A stretch of 45,454 bases of DNA from Actinotignum schaalii (lineage in GTDB: Bacteria; Actinomycetota; Actinomycetes; Actinomycetales; Actinomycetaceae): contig NZ_JARBHJ010000017.1 of the NCBI RefSeq assembly GCF_028864145.1, forward strand, positions 1-45,454, in the 5' to 3' direction. Numbering within the stretch: position 1 is the first letter of the stretch; each line of letters starts with the position of its first letter. The notes below the pieces were generated by a model. The model was not told the DNA's origin, did no database searches, and was given only the letters and a program-made list of their open reading frames with translations. Positions 17,242 through 24,704 of this stretch are shown in pieces. Made by a program: the position numbers and the translations under genes.

Positions 17242-18327
17242 ATGAAGATCTATCCCTTCTGGGCGCGGGAGAGCGCCCCGGTATCTACCACCTCGGGGCC
17301 GGCCACGGTGGCGCAATGGGGCTGGTCCGCGAATTCGGAAGAAGAAGCGCAAAAAGTCGCGAAGGTGCGGCTGCAACGCCTCGTTGATCGCATTACCGAG
17401 CTCGGTCATTTTCCCCGCGAACGGCAAGCTCGCGCGGAATACTATCCGGGCACCCCGCTGCGCGAAGAGATTCTTTCTGTTCTCAGCGAGGTTAACGGCA
17501 CCCCCACCTGTGCGATCACCCGGAACCGCTACGGAGCCGAAGTTCTCAATACCTCGGATATCCTCATCGCGGATGTGGACGTTCCCGAATTAGAAGAAGC
17601 AGCCCGCGCCCGCGGCCGCAAACGAGCCGGTAGGCGAGCCGGGGAACATGCGCCAGGATCCCCCAAGAAGCCCGGTTTCTTCGCTCGACTTTTCAGGTTC
17701 GGCGCGCAGAAACAGGAGCGGCCCGCCGGATCGGCTTTTGATCCCGCACCGGAACCGGCATCGACTACCGCATTGCCCGCAGCACCCGATCCCGCCTCCA
17801 TCCCGGGGCTCATCACCGAAACAGCTCCGGTACGCCAGTACATGATCGAAGCTGAACTCATTGCCTTTGACCGTATCGAGCACTTCGCGCGCCTCAATGC
17901 GGCCTGGCCGATTTTCGTTTACCGCACCTTCAAAGGTTTCCGCGTCATCGTGGCGGTTGAAGGTATTGCCGCGGACTCCGGGGAAGCGCAGATGATCCTC
18001 AACCAGCTCGGTTCCGACCCGCTCTATATGCGCCTGTGCCGCGTGTACGAATCGTACCGGGCGCGCCTGAGTGCCAAACCCTGGAGAGTTGGGATCGCGG
18101 CGCCCAGCGTGAGCTGGCCCGAGTACGATGCGTCGTCGGCGCTCTGCGATCCGGTTGCGCGCGAGAAAATGCAACGATGGTTGGCACAGTACGACGCCGC
18201 CCGCACCGGCCACGCCACCACGCGCTTCATTGCTGCGTTCGGGCCCGCTCCTACCGGGCGCGCCGCGGAGGTGGTCGAGCTGCACGCGCGCGTGACCGGA
18301 GCGGAGTCCGGCCTACCGCTGGCCTAA
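17242..18327 (+). CDS. Conserved protein of unknown function
   Basis: 361 aa. I recognise it only as a type of uncharacterised protein seen in several bacterial phyla. N-terminal MKIYPFWARESAPV followed by AQWGWSANSEEEA is characteristic. The block ITRNRYGAEVLNTSDILIAD continues VDVPELEEA and gives a D-x-D pair; a basic Arg/Lys linker follows, then a C-terminal half with FVYRTFKGFRVIV and LCRVYESYRARLSAKPWR. The D-x-D plus RT..G.R arrangement is loosely like nucleotidyl-transfer folds such as archaeo-eukaryotic primases, but that is speculation and no function is assigned. No membrane segment or signal peptide. It is convergent with the TetR gene. Confidence 0.7.
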   Translation: MKIYPFWARESAPVSTTSGPATVAQWGWSANSEEEAQKVAKVRLQRLVDRITELGHFPRERQARAEYYPGTPLREEILSVLSEVNGTPTCAITRNRYGAEVLNTSDILIADVDVPELEEAARARGRKRAGRRAGEHAPGSPKKPGFFARLFRFGAQKQERPAGSAFDPAPEPASTTALPAAPDPASIPGLITETAPVRQYMIEAELIAFDRIEHFARLNAAWPIFVYRTFKGFRVIVAVEGIAADSGEAQMILNQLGSDPLYMRLCRVYESYRARLSAKPWRVGIAAPSVSWPEYDASSALCDPVAREKMQRWLAQYDAARTGHATTRFIAAFGPAPTGRAAEVVELHARVTGAESGLPLA

Positions 18328-18372
18328 AGCTGGTTCACCGGGTGCCTCAAGTTGGGCCTTTCGCCTGCCTGA

Positions 18373-18408
18373 ACGGTGACCTAGAGCTGCACGGTGACCT
18401 AGAGCTGG
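18373..18408. repeat. 18-bp tandem duplication across the TetR stop codon
   Basis: ACGGTGACCTAGAGCTGC is followed directly by a copy with one mismatch. On the minus strand each copy contains CAGCTCTAGG, so the in-frame CAG-CTC-TAG end of the TetR gene is present twice. It lies in the short gap between two convergent genes. Confidence 0.85.
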
Positions 18409-19070
18409 AGGGTGCCCGCCCACTGGTTGGCGACCGTATCGAGGTAGCCGAGGTGGTCGTCGAACAAACCGGCGTATCTTTCGGTCATCTCCAGGGTGAT
18501 GGTTCCTACCAGTTCCGTCCACGCGCGGATCACGGAGACAATGAGGCCGTCGGGAAGTTCACCCAGTTCCGCATCGAGGGAACCGAAGGTCATGCGAATC
18601 CGCCACAGATCCACCCCGAGCGCGCGGGTTTCCGGGCCGGTCAGGGCTTTATTGCGCCCACCTTTGGCGATGCGAGCCAATTCGAGGGGGACGCGCAGGG
18701 CCGCGGCCGTGGTCATTTCCGGATTGGAAAAATCAATGGCGCTGGCACCGTAAATAAGCGAGAAACGATTCGGGTAAGCAAGGGCCCAGGTGTGGGCGGC
18801 ACGCCAGGCCGCCACCCAGCGTTCCCGCCCCGATATTTTCTGGTCCGCCGCCCGGCGCATCGCTCCGGCCAGGTCGCGGTAGGCTTCGGCCGCCAGGGCG
18901 GTGAGGAGTTCTTCGCGAGAGCGTACGTGGCGGTAGGGAGCACCCGGGGAAAGCTCCAGGGAGCGAGCGATCGCGCGCATAGAAAGTTGTTCGCCGCCGG
19001 CGCGGTCAAGTTGCGCGCGGGCCGCATCCAGCAGCTTTTCCCGCGTGGTGGGTGCTTCACCTTCACTCAT
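18399..19070 (-). CDS. TetR family transcriptional regulator
   Basis: 223 aa from the ATG at 19070, which follows an AGGAG site six bases upstream; a longer frame to 19226 adds 52 residues without similarity and overlaps the rpsF promoter region. The N-terminal DNA-binding domain has KLLDAARAQL, then MRAIARSLELSPGAPYRHV and SREELLTALAAEAYRDL. The C-terminal half resembles the TetR_C_33 or WHG-type ligand domain (ALAYPNRFSLIYG). It is divergent from rpsF; the ligand and targets are unknown. Confidence 0.9.
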   Translation of the reverse strand: MSEGEAPTTREKLLDAARAQLDRAGGEQLSMRAIARSLELSPGAPYRHVRSREELLTALAAEAYRDLAGAMRRAADQKISGRERWVAAWRAAHTWALAYPNRFSLIYGASAIDFSNPEMTTAAALRVPLELARIAKGGRNKALTGPETRALGVDLWRIRMTFGSLDAELGELPDGLIVSVIRAWTELVGTITLEMTERYAGLFDDHLGYLDTVANQWAGTLQL

Positions 19071-19216
19071 AGCTCGCTCCTGTGTTTGTGCCCGGTAGGC
19101 CGCCACAATCGCGGTGGAGCGACCTAGGGAAAGTCTACCGTTCCCCCTGCGTTCAGGGCCGGGATTCTCACGGAAATACAGGCGAAAAGGCGTGGGCCGC
19201 TCCATATTTAACCATC

Positions 19217-19245
19217 TGGAAAACACTGCCGGTACCGGCTAGACT
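19217..19245 (+). promoter_or_regulatory. Probable sigma-70 promoter of the rpsF operon
   Basis: TGGAAA (19217-19222), a 17-bp spacer, and TAGACT (19240-19245). The -10 and the spacing are good, the -35 is weak. It lies about 60 bp upstream of the leader RNA structure and in the correct orientation. A further hairpin with GTTCGC/GCGAAC arms (19263-19286) lies between it and the leader. Confidence 0.45.
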
Positions 19246-19306
19246 GAGGGACTGACCTATCTGTTCGCGGGCGTAAGCATGCGAACGGGCCGGTCAACGC
19301 ATAACC

Positions 19307-19345
19307 CTTCTGCCGCGGACGGACCGCGGCCGTTTAGACCAGAGG
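19307..19345 (+). ncRNA. S6:S18-binding leader RNA of rpsF
   Basis: The outer stem CTTCTG (19307-19312) pairs with CAGAGG (19340-19345) with one G-U. The inner stem CCGCGG/CCGCGG (19313-19318, 19324-19329) has the loop ACGGA. Between the inner and outer 3' strands lies a 10-nt bulge, CCGTTTAGAC. This matches the known bacterial leader motif bound by the S6:S18 complex through a bulged CCG. The 3' strand runs into the AGGAGGTG ribosome site of rpsF, so binding would block translation when S6 and S18 are in excess. The downstream operon encodes both proteins. Confidence 0.8.
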
Positions 19346-19357
19346 AGGTGGGTAGAC

Positions 19358-19648
19358 ATGCGTGAATACGAGATGATGATCATCCTTTCTCCGAACGTTG
19401 ACGAACGTAATTTGTCGACCAACGTTCAGAAGCTGCTCCAGGTTGTCCCCAATGAGGGCGGCGAACTGGAAAAGGTCGATATTTGGGGCCGCCGGAAGCT
19501 TGCTTATGACATTAACAAGCACTCCGAGGGTATTTACGTCGTCGTCGATATGAAGGCGACTCCCGCAACTGCAAGCGAACTTGACCGCCAGCTCGGCCTC
19601 AATGAGGACGTGCTCCGCATCAAGCTCCTGCGTCGCGAAGCAAAGTAA
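19358..19648 (+). CDS. rpsF: 30S ribosomal protein S6
   Basis: 96 aa, the normal bacterial S6 length. MREYEMMIILSPNVDE at the N-terminus and IWGRRKLAYDINKHSEG in the middle are hallmark S6 segments; IKLLRRE ends it. S6 binds S18 and the central domain of 16S rRNA in the platform. The ATG at 19358 follows GAGGAGGTG. It is first in rpsF-ssb-rpsR-rplI and under probable autogenous control by the leader RNA just upstream. Confidence 0.97.
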   Translation: MREYEMMIILSPNVDERNLSTNVQKLLQVVPNEGGELEKVDIWGRRKLAYDINKHSEGIYVVVDMKATPATASELDRQLGLNEDVLRIKLLRREAK

Positions 19649-19705
19649 ACGTACCACCAGCGTAAGAACCGAATCTGAGAAAACAACGGGGTAATAGGAG
19701 CGATT

Positions 19706-20260
19706 ATGGCAAACGAACCGGTCATTACGATCGTCGGTAACCTCACCGCCGATCCGGAAATGCGTTTCACGTCAGGTGGTGTGGCGGTCGCGAGCTTCAC
19801 GGTTGCTTCCACCCCGCGCAAGCGCAATGCCCAAACTGATCAGTGGGAAGATGGCGAACCAATGTTCGTGCGGTGCTCGGCGTGGCGTGACTACGCGGAG
19901 AATGTCGCCGAATCGCTGTCCAAGGGCATGCGCGTGCTGGTAACGGGCCGGCTTACGGTCAACCGTTACCAGACCCAGAACGGGGAACAGCGCGAAGGTC
20001 TGGAACTTCAGGTTGATGAAATCGGGCCCTCGCTGCGTTACGCCAAGGCCCAGGTTACGAAAACCAGCGGCGGCGGTAATTACAACCGCGGCAACCAGGG
20101 TGGCTACGGCCAGAACCCGGGCGGCCAGGGCGGGCAGGGCTCCTACGGGGGTCAGGCCAGCTACAACGCCCCGCAGGGCGGCTCGGCTTACGATCCGTGG
20201 AGCCAGCAGCCGCAAGCCCCGCAGGGCGGTTCCGCTTTCGACGATATGCCCCCGTTCTAA
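19706..20260 (+). CDS. ssb: Single-stranded DNA-binding protein
   Basis: 184 aa. The OB-fold occupies the first ~115 residues ([57 protein letters not shown]). A Gly/Gln/Tyr-rich flexible linker follows and the protein ends in the acidic tip DDMPPF that recruits replication and repair partners. It coats single-stranded DNA as a tetramer. TAGGAG precedes the ATG. Being in the rpsF-rpsR operon is the usual arrangement and links it to the nearby dnaB. Confidence 0.97.
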   Translation: MANEPVITIVGNLTADPEMRFTSGGVAVASFTVASTPRKRNAQTDQWEDGEPMFVRCSAWRDYAENVAESLSKGMRVLVTGRLTVNRYQTQNGEQREGLELQVDEIGPSLRYAKAQVTKTSGGGNYNRGNQGGYGQNPGGQGGQGSYGGQASYNAPQGGSAYDPWSQQPQAPQGGSAFDDMPPF

Positions 20261-20292
20261 ATTTTCGTCTGGATTTCCGTTCTAGATTTTCG
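20252..20292. repeat. 16-bp direct duplication of the ssb stop region
   Basis: CCGTTCTAaATTTTCG (20252-20267) and CCGTTCTAgATTTTCG (20277-20292) are identical except for one base, with a 25-bp period. Each contains the P-F-stop end of ssb. The second copy is beyond the real stop. It looks like a small duplication of the gene end. Confidence 0.8.
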
Positions 20293-20421
20293 GGATTACG
20301 CACACACCAGTTATTGACATTTTGACTCGGGCTACCGCCCCGCAGCGCGCCGCGCAGTGTAACGCGCGGGATTCGCGGGAATTGCGCTAGGCACGAGTCG
20401 CAGCAACATTAGGAGACAACT

Positions 20422-20661
20422 ATGGCGAAGGGACATCTTCGCAAGCCGTTGAAGCGGAAGACCGCTCCGGTGAAGGCCATCAAGGTCGGCAATATTGACT
20501 ACAAGGACACCGCTACGCTGCGCAAGTTCATTTCGGACCGCGGCAAGATCCGCGCCCGCCGCGTGACCGGTGTCAACGTTCAGGAGCAGCGCAAGATCGC
20601 CAAGGCGATTAAGAACGCCCGTGAGATGGCTCTGCTTCCCTACTCGAGCAACGCTCGCTAA
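20422..20661 (+). CDS. rpsR: 30S ribosomal protein S18
   Basis: 79 aa. Basic N-terminus ([19 protein letters not shown]) and the S18 core [20 protein letters not shown] with the RRVTGVN and AREMALLPY ends. It partners S6 in the 30S platform. No cysteine-rich zinc motif is present in the N-terminus, so this is the zinc-independent type. GGAG lies upstream of the ATG. The 160 bp between ssb and rpsR include a TTGACA hexamer but no convincing -10, so a separate promoter is unproven. Confidence 0.96.
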   Translation: MAKGHLRKPLKRKTAPVKAIKVGNIDYKDTATLRKFISDRGKIRARRVTGVNVQEQRKIAKAIKNAREMALLPYSSNAR

Positions 20662-20672
20662 GGAGGCACATA

Positions 20673-21128
20673 ATGAAGCTCATTCTTACGCACGACGTCG
20701 AACGCCTCGGCACCGCCGGTGACGTTGTCACCGTCAAGGACGGCTACGGCCGTAACTACCTGCTGCCGCGCGGCTACGCCACTCCGTGGACCAAGGGTGC
20801 CCAGAAGCAGATCGACCAGATGGCCGAAGCGCGCCGCAAGCGCTCCATCACCGATCTGGAAGCCGCGCACGCGCTGCGCGATGCGCTTAACGAAGCCGTG
20901 GTGCAGGTGAAGAAGGCCGCCGGTGAAAACGGCCGCCTCTTCGGTGCGGTGACCTCCAAGGACATCGCCGAAGCCGCCACCGAAACCGTGGGCAAGCCGG
21001 TGGACAAGCGTTGGATTACGCTTGCCTCCCCGATCAAGTCCCTGGGCAGCTACACCGCCAAGGTGCGGGTGCATGAGGATGTCACGGCATCCCTCCAGGT
21101 GGATGTGCTGCGCGCACCCAAGAAGTAA
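20673..21128 (+). CDS. rplI: 50S ribosomal protein L9
   Basis: 151 aa, full length. MKLILTHDVERLGTAGDVVT, followed by VKDGYGRNYLLPRG, is the L9 N-terminal domain that binds 23S rRNA; a charged central helix (KQIDQMAEARRKRSITDL) links to the C-terminal domain (GRLFGAVTSKDIAEA). It begins 11 bp after rpsR with AAGGAGG upstream. A strong terminator follows. Confidence 0.96.
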   Translation: MKLILTHDVERLGTAGDVVTVKDGYGRNYLLPRGYATPWTKGAQKQIDQMAEARRKRSITDLEAAHALRDALNEAVVQVKKAAGENGRLFGAVTSKDIAEAATETVGKPVDKRWITLASPIKSLGSYTAKVRVHEDVTASLQVDVLRAPKK

Positions 21129-21156
21129 TAGCTGATAGCTAGCTGATCAGCACGCG

Positions 21157-21193
21157 AAGGCGGGGGAGAACCGGATGTGGTCTCCCCCGCCTT
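21157..21193 (+). terminator. Terminator after rplI
   Basis: AAGGCGGGGGAGA (21157-21169) pairs perfectly with TCTCCCCCGCCTT (21181-21193) around an 11-nt loop, 28 bp after the rplI stop. The T-run is short, but the 13-bp GC-rich stem is strong. It would end the rpsF-rplI transcript. Confidence 0.8.
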
Positions 21194-21464
21194 TGTGCTG
21201 CCCGGGCAAGTTTCGTGCTGCCGCTGCTACCGTGCCCGTTGCCGTACCACGCCTGTCCGCACTCCCACGGGCTCCACGAGTCTCACGTACTCTACGAATC
21301 ACGGGCCACGAGTCACCGTCCACAAGAACCTCAGAAGTCACACTGGCACCAGCGGGGGTGCTAGGTGTTTTCGGAGGTGTACTTCGTATGTACGACATCC
21401 GCAGTACACCCCGGAAAACACATACCGGGTCCGGCGCCCTACCTCCCCGGCCCTGGGCCATGGC
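21194..21464. other. Intergenic gap with long imperfect hairpin
   Basis: No gene supported; the longer plus-strand reading frames here run antisense into the MATE gene and have no conserved features. The notable element is a hairpin at 21365-21421: 19-nt arms GTGTTTTCGGAGGTGTACT and AGTACACCCCGGAAAACAC with two mismatches and a 19-nt loop. It lies downstream of the MATE gene (minus strand), so it may serve as that gene's 3' end, although no U-run follows in that direction. Confidence 0.55.
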
Positions 21465-22898
21465 CTAGCTCGAGCTCCCGAGCTGCACCCACTTTTCCCC
21501 GCGTACCCGCAGGTACATGGGCAGGGCCCGCGTGCTCATGCACACCCCGGCATAGCCGATCCACAGCCAGATGAAGCCGGACTGCCCGGACGTCCATTCC
21601 AGCAGAGCGAGCACCATAGGCCCGTACAGGGCGAGGGGGATAAACATCATCCACGCGAGGGTTTTAAGATCACCCGCGCCGATGAGGACGCCGTCGAGAA
21701 TAAATGCGACCGAGGCGATGGGGAAAAATACCGCGATGACGAGGAGGCCCCAGAAAGCCAGCCAGCGCACGTCCCCCGCGGTGCTCATAATCCGCACGAT
21801 CAGCGGCGAGGCCAGAACAGTGGCCGCGCCCAGCACCGCGCCGACGCTCATGCCGCGGCTCAGGCAGCGTCCGAGCACCGTTCGCAGGCGTGATTCGTCG
21901 CCGGCCCCGGAGGCTTGGCCCACGAGAATCTGCGCGGCCATGGCGAGGGCGTCCAGCCCGTAGGAGGCGAAATTCCAGATCGTCATGGTGATTTGGTTCG
22001 CGGCCAGCGCTTCGGTGCCGAGTTGGGTCGCCCCGGTAATTTGCAGCAGGATCAGCACGCGCAGCACCGCGGAACGCACGATGAGGGGCACGGAATCGTG
22101 GAGGGCGCGGAGCACACCCACTCCACGCGGTGCGAGCGGGGCGTGGTGCTCGCGCGCATGATGTACGACGACGCCGGTAAGGACCACGCCCATGACCGTT
22201 TGCGCCGCTGCGGTACCGATTCCGGCTCCCGCCAGGCCCAACCCGGCCGGGTAGATGAAAACGAAGTTGAGGGGAATGTTGACGAGTGCGCCGAGTACCG
22301 AAACTTTGAAGGGCGTGGTGGTGTTCCCCAGCCCGCGCAGAGTTCCGGTGGCGGCGAGGACGACGAGCATACCGGGGAGCCCCGCGGCGGAGAAACGCAA
22401 ATAGCGTGCCCCCTCGGTGATAACGACTCCCTCCGCCCCAAAGACCGCCAGAATCTGGGGCGCCCAGATAGCCAGGATCGCTCCGAGCAGCACGCCCAGG
22501 GTACCGGCTAGCCAGAGCCCATCCATGCCCTGGGACAGGGCGGCTTTCATGCGGCCGGCTCCCACGTAGCGGGCGGTGGCGGAGGTGGTGGCGTAGGCCA
22601 GGAAAATGCACAGCCCCACAAGGGTGGTGAGGATGGTGGAGGCGAGGGCGAGGCCGGCAAGCGGCCCGGTGCCCAGGTGACCGACCATAACGGTATCCGT
22701 GGCGACGAGGAGTGGTTCGGCCAGGAGAGAACCGAGGGAGGGTAGGGCCAGGCGCGCGATCTCGCGGTCGATAGCGTGCTTGGTGGTGGGGGTCTTGGAG
22801 CTGGTCGTACCGGAGTCAGTGGTGCAGGACTCGTCTTTGTTGGCACTGTTCGCGCGGTCCCCAGCGGGGCCGTCAGGATGGTTGTCGGGTGTCGTCAC
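21465..22898 (-). CDS. MATE family efflux transporter (DinF-like)
   Basis: 477 aa with about 45 residues of polar N-terminal tail and twelve membrane helices. The N-terminal DREIARLALPSLGSLLAEPL followed by LLVATDTVMVGHLG is the MATE signature, and the middle has TLRGLGNTTTPFKVSVLGAL. Members export cationic compounds against Na+ or H+. The MATE family belongs to the same superfamily as MurJ, but the sequence is clearly on the DinF side. It is divergent from dnaB, with the DnaA-box cluster between them. Confidence 0.9.
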   Translation of the reverse strand: MTTPDNHPDGPAGDRANSANKDESCTTDSGTTSSKTPTTKHAIDREIARLALPSLGSLLAEPLLVATDTVMVGHLGTGPLAGLALASTILTTLVGLCIFLAYATTSATARYVGAGRMKAALSQGMDGLWLAGTLGVLLGAILAIWAPQILAVFGAEGVVITEGARYLRFSAAGLPGMLVVLAATGTLRGLGNTTTPFKVSVLGALVNIPLNFVFIYPAGLGLAGAGIGTAAAQTVMGVVLTGVVVHHAREHHAPLAPRGVGVLRALHDSVPLIVRSAVLRVLILLQITGATQLGTEALAANQITMTIWNFASYGLDALAMAAQILVGQASGAGDESRLRTVLGRCLSRGMSVGAVLGAATVLASPLIVRIMSTAGDVRWLAFWGLLVIAVFFPIASVAFILDGVLIGAGDLKTLAWMMFIPLALYGPMVLALLEWTSGQSGFIWLWIGYAGVCMSTRALPMYLRVRGEKWVQLGSSS

Positions 22899-22978
22899 GT
22901 CCGCTAGCTTAGCCGAGTCACACCCGAGCGAGCCTACTTGAGGAAAGCCTCAACGTGATCGACATCACCGCATATGTG

Positions 22979-23136
22979 TGTGGAGAACTCGAAGTCATAT
23001 CTTTCCACAGTTGTGGACAAACTTGGGGACGGGATACCGGGGATTTCCCCCACTCCATCCACAGTTGTGGATAGTTGTGGGTACAAATGGTGAACAATCC
23101 CCAAGCTATCCACAGTTTGTCCACCGGTTATGCACG
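22979..23136. promoter_or_regulatory. Cluster of DnaA-box-like sequences upstream of dnaB
   Basis: Six 9-mers carry a perfect TCCACA core: 22979-22987 (minus, TTCTCCACA), 23001-23009 (plus, CTTTCCACA), 23012-23020 (minus, TTGTCCACA), 23055-23063 (plus, CCATCCACA), 23066-23074 (minus, CTATCCACA) and 23106-23114 (plus, CTATCCACA). Weaker ones are at 23076-23084, 23117-23125 and 23128-23136. Two pairs form the same inverted arrangement, TCCACAGTTGTGGA. Actinobacterial DnaA prefers TTGTCCACA-type boxes. The region therefore probably binds DnaA, either to regulate dnaB or the MATE gene, to titrate DnaA, or as an origin-like element. Confidence 0.7.
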
Positions 23137-23242
23137 GATACCCCGGCGTGTTTACACATCCGCGCAGGCGAATTAACTTGAAATTCACCTCGTAAACGCG
23201 TTACGAAAGCCAGTGGAGATCTATCGCCGAGAAAGGGAAGCT

Positions 23243-24607
23243 ATGTCCGTCGTCAATAACGGTGCAAAGATGCAGGGGTCATCTTTTGAACGTACCCCTC
23301 CCCAAAACCTCTCGGCGGAACAATCTGTTTTGGGCGGGATGCTGCTCTCCAAAGATGCCATTGCCGATGTGGTGACGGTGTTGACCGCCGATGATTTTTA
23401 CCATCCCTCAAATGCCACAGTCTTCACGGTTATCCTGGAGCTTTTCGGGCGTGGGGAGCCGGCAGATGCCATTACCGTGGGTGCGGAACTCAAGAAGCGC
23501 GGGGATCTTGAGCGTATCGGCGGGCTGCCGTATCTGCACACCCTGGTTGCTTCGGTGCCCACGGCTGCGAATGCCGGTTATTACGCGAATATTGTGCGCG
23601 AACAATCCCAGCTGCGCGGCTTGGTGGAAGTGGGCACCCGCATCGCCCAGCTCGGCTACACCACGGACGGCGCGGATGTTATGGGCCTCATTAATATGGC
23701 CCAATCAGAAGTTTTTTCTCTCGGGCAATCGCGTGAGGCCACGGACTACGCCACGATGGCGGAAATCGTTCCCGGGCTTTTGGATGAGCTGGAGAAGAAC
23801 GCGGAACGCGCCGGCCAATTAGAAGGTGTGGCTACCGGGTTTATCGACCTGGATGCCAAGCTCAACGGCCTGCGCGCCGGGCAGATGATTATTGTGGCGG
23901 CCCGCCCGGGTGCGGGTAAATCCACTCTGGCGATGGATTTTTGCCGGCAGGCTGCCATCCATAACCACCAGCCGGTGGTCTACTTCTCCCTGGAAATGAA
24001 CCGTACGGAGTTGTCGATGCGTTTGCTCGCTGCCGAAGCGGGAGTGTTCCAAGATCGCATGATTAAAGGTGAGATGACACAGCAGGATTGGGACAAAGTC
24101 GCCGGCGCCGTCGAACGTATTTCTACCGCGCCGCTCATTGTGGATGATTCTCCGAATCTCACCTTGCCGGAAATCCGCGCGAAATCGCGGCGTCTCAAGC
24201 AGCAGCACGATATTCAGATGATCGTGATTGACTACCTCCAGCTTTTGGCTTCGGCCGGGAAGGTTCCCGAATCGCGCCAGCAGGAAGTCTCGGAGTTTTC
24301 ACGTTCGATTAAATTGCTCGCTAAGGAATTGGAAATTCCTATTATTGCGGTGGCGCAGCTCAACCGTGATTCGGAAAAGCGTAATGATAAGCGCCCTCAG
24401 GTGGCTGACCTGCGTGAATCGGGTTCGCTGGAGCAGGATGCCGACGTCGTCCTTCTTATCCACCGCGATGATATGTACCACCAGGATTCTGAGAAGGCAG
24501 GCCTGGCGGAAGTCATTATCGGCAAGCAGCGTTCCGGGCCCACCGGCACGGTAGAGGTGGCTTTCCAGGGCCATTATGCGCGTTTCGCAAATCTCGCGGA
24601 AAACTAA
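23243..24607 (+). CDS. dnaB: Replicative DNA helicase DnaB
   Basis: 454 aa from the ATG at 23243, which follows AAGGGAAG; an ATG ten codons earlier lacks a site. The N-terminal domain begins PPQNLSAEQSVLGGMLLSKD. The RecA-like C-terminal motor has Walker A ARPGAGKSTLAMDF, YFSLEMNRTELSMRLLA, Walker B MIVIDYLQLLAS and LKLLAKELEIPIIAVAQLNRD-type sequence (here SIKLLAKELEIPIIAVAQLN). No intein is present. It unwinds DNA ahead of the fork as a hexamer. The location after rplI is conserved in actinobacteria. Confidence 0.97.
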   Translation: MSVVNNGAKMQGSSFERTPPQNLSAEQSVLGGMLLSKDAIADVVTVLTADDFYHPSNATVFTVILELFGRGEPADAITVGAELKKRGDLERIGGLPYLHTLVASVPTAANAGYYANIVREQSQLRGLVEVGTRIAQLGYTTDGADVMGLINMAQSEVFSLGQSREATDYATMAEIVPGLLDELEKNAERAGQLEGVATGFIDLDAKLNGLRAGQMIIVAARPGAGKSTLAMDFCRQAAIHNHQPVVYFSLEMNRTELSMRLLAAEAGVFQDRMIKGEMTQQDWDKVAGAVERISTAPLIVDDSPNLTLPEIRAKSRRLKQQHDIQMIVIDYLQLLASAGKVPESRQQEVSEFSRSIKLLAKELEIPIIAVAQLNRDSEKRNDKRPQVADLRESGSLEQDADVVLLIHRDDMYHQDSEKAGLAEVIIGKQRSGPTGTVEVAFQGHYARFANLAEN

Positions 24608-24623
24608 GCCTGTGGAGCAAAAT

Positions 24624-24662
24624 CGCGGGGGTGCCGCTGCCGATCTGCAACGCACCCCCGCG
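24624..24662 (+). terminator. Terminator after dnaB
   Basis: CGCGGGGGTGC (24624-24634) pairs with GCACCCCCGCG (24652-24662), 11 bp perfect, with a 17-nt loop and then TAAAATACTTTTTC. It sits 16 bp after the dnaB stop and could also serve the convergent serine hydrolase gene. Confidence 0.8.
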
Positions 24663-24704
24663 TAAAATACTTTTTCTACCACCGGCACTCTGCCGCTGGG
24701 TTAG

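Noticed and set aside
21465-22898. MATE gene as the displaced MurJ
   Set aside because: It has the DinF/MATE signature and twelve helices, not the fourteen-helix MurJ pattern; only a distant superfamily relation.
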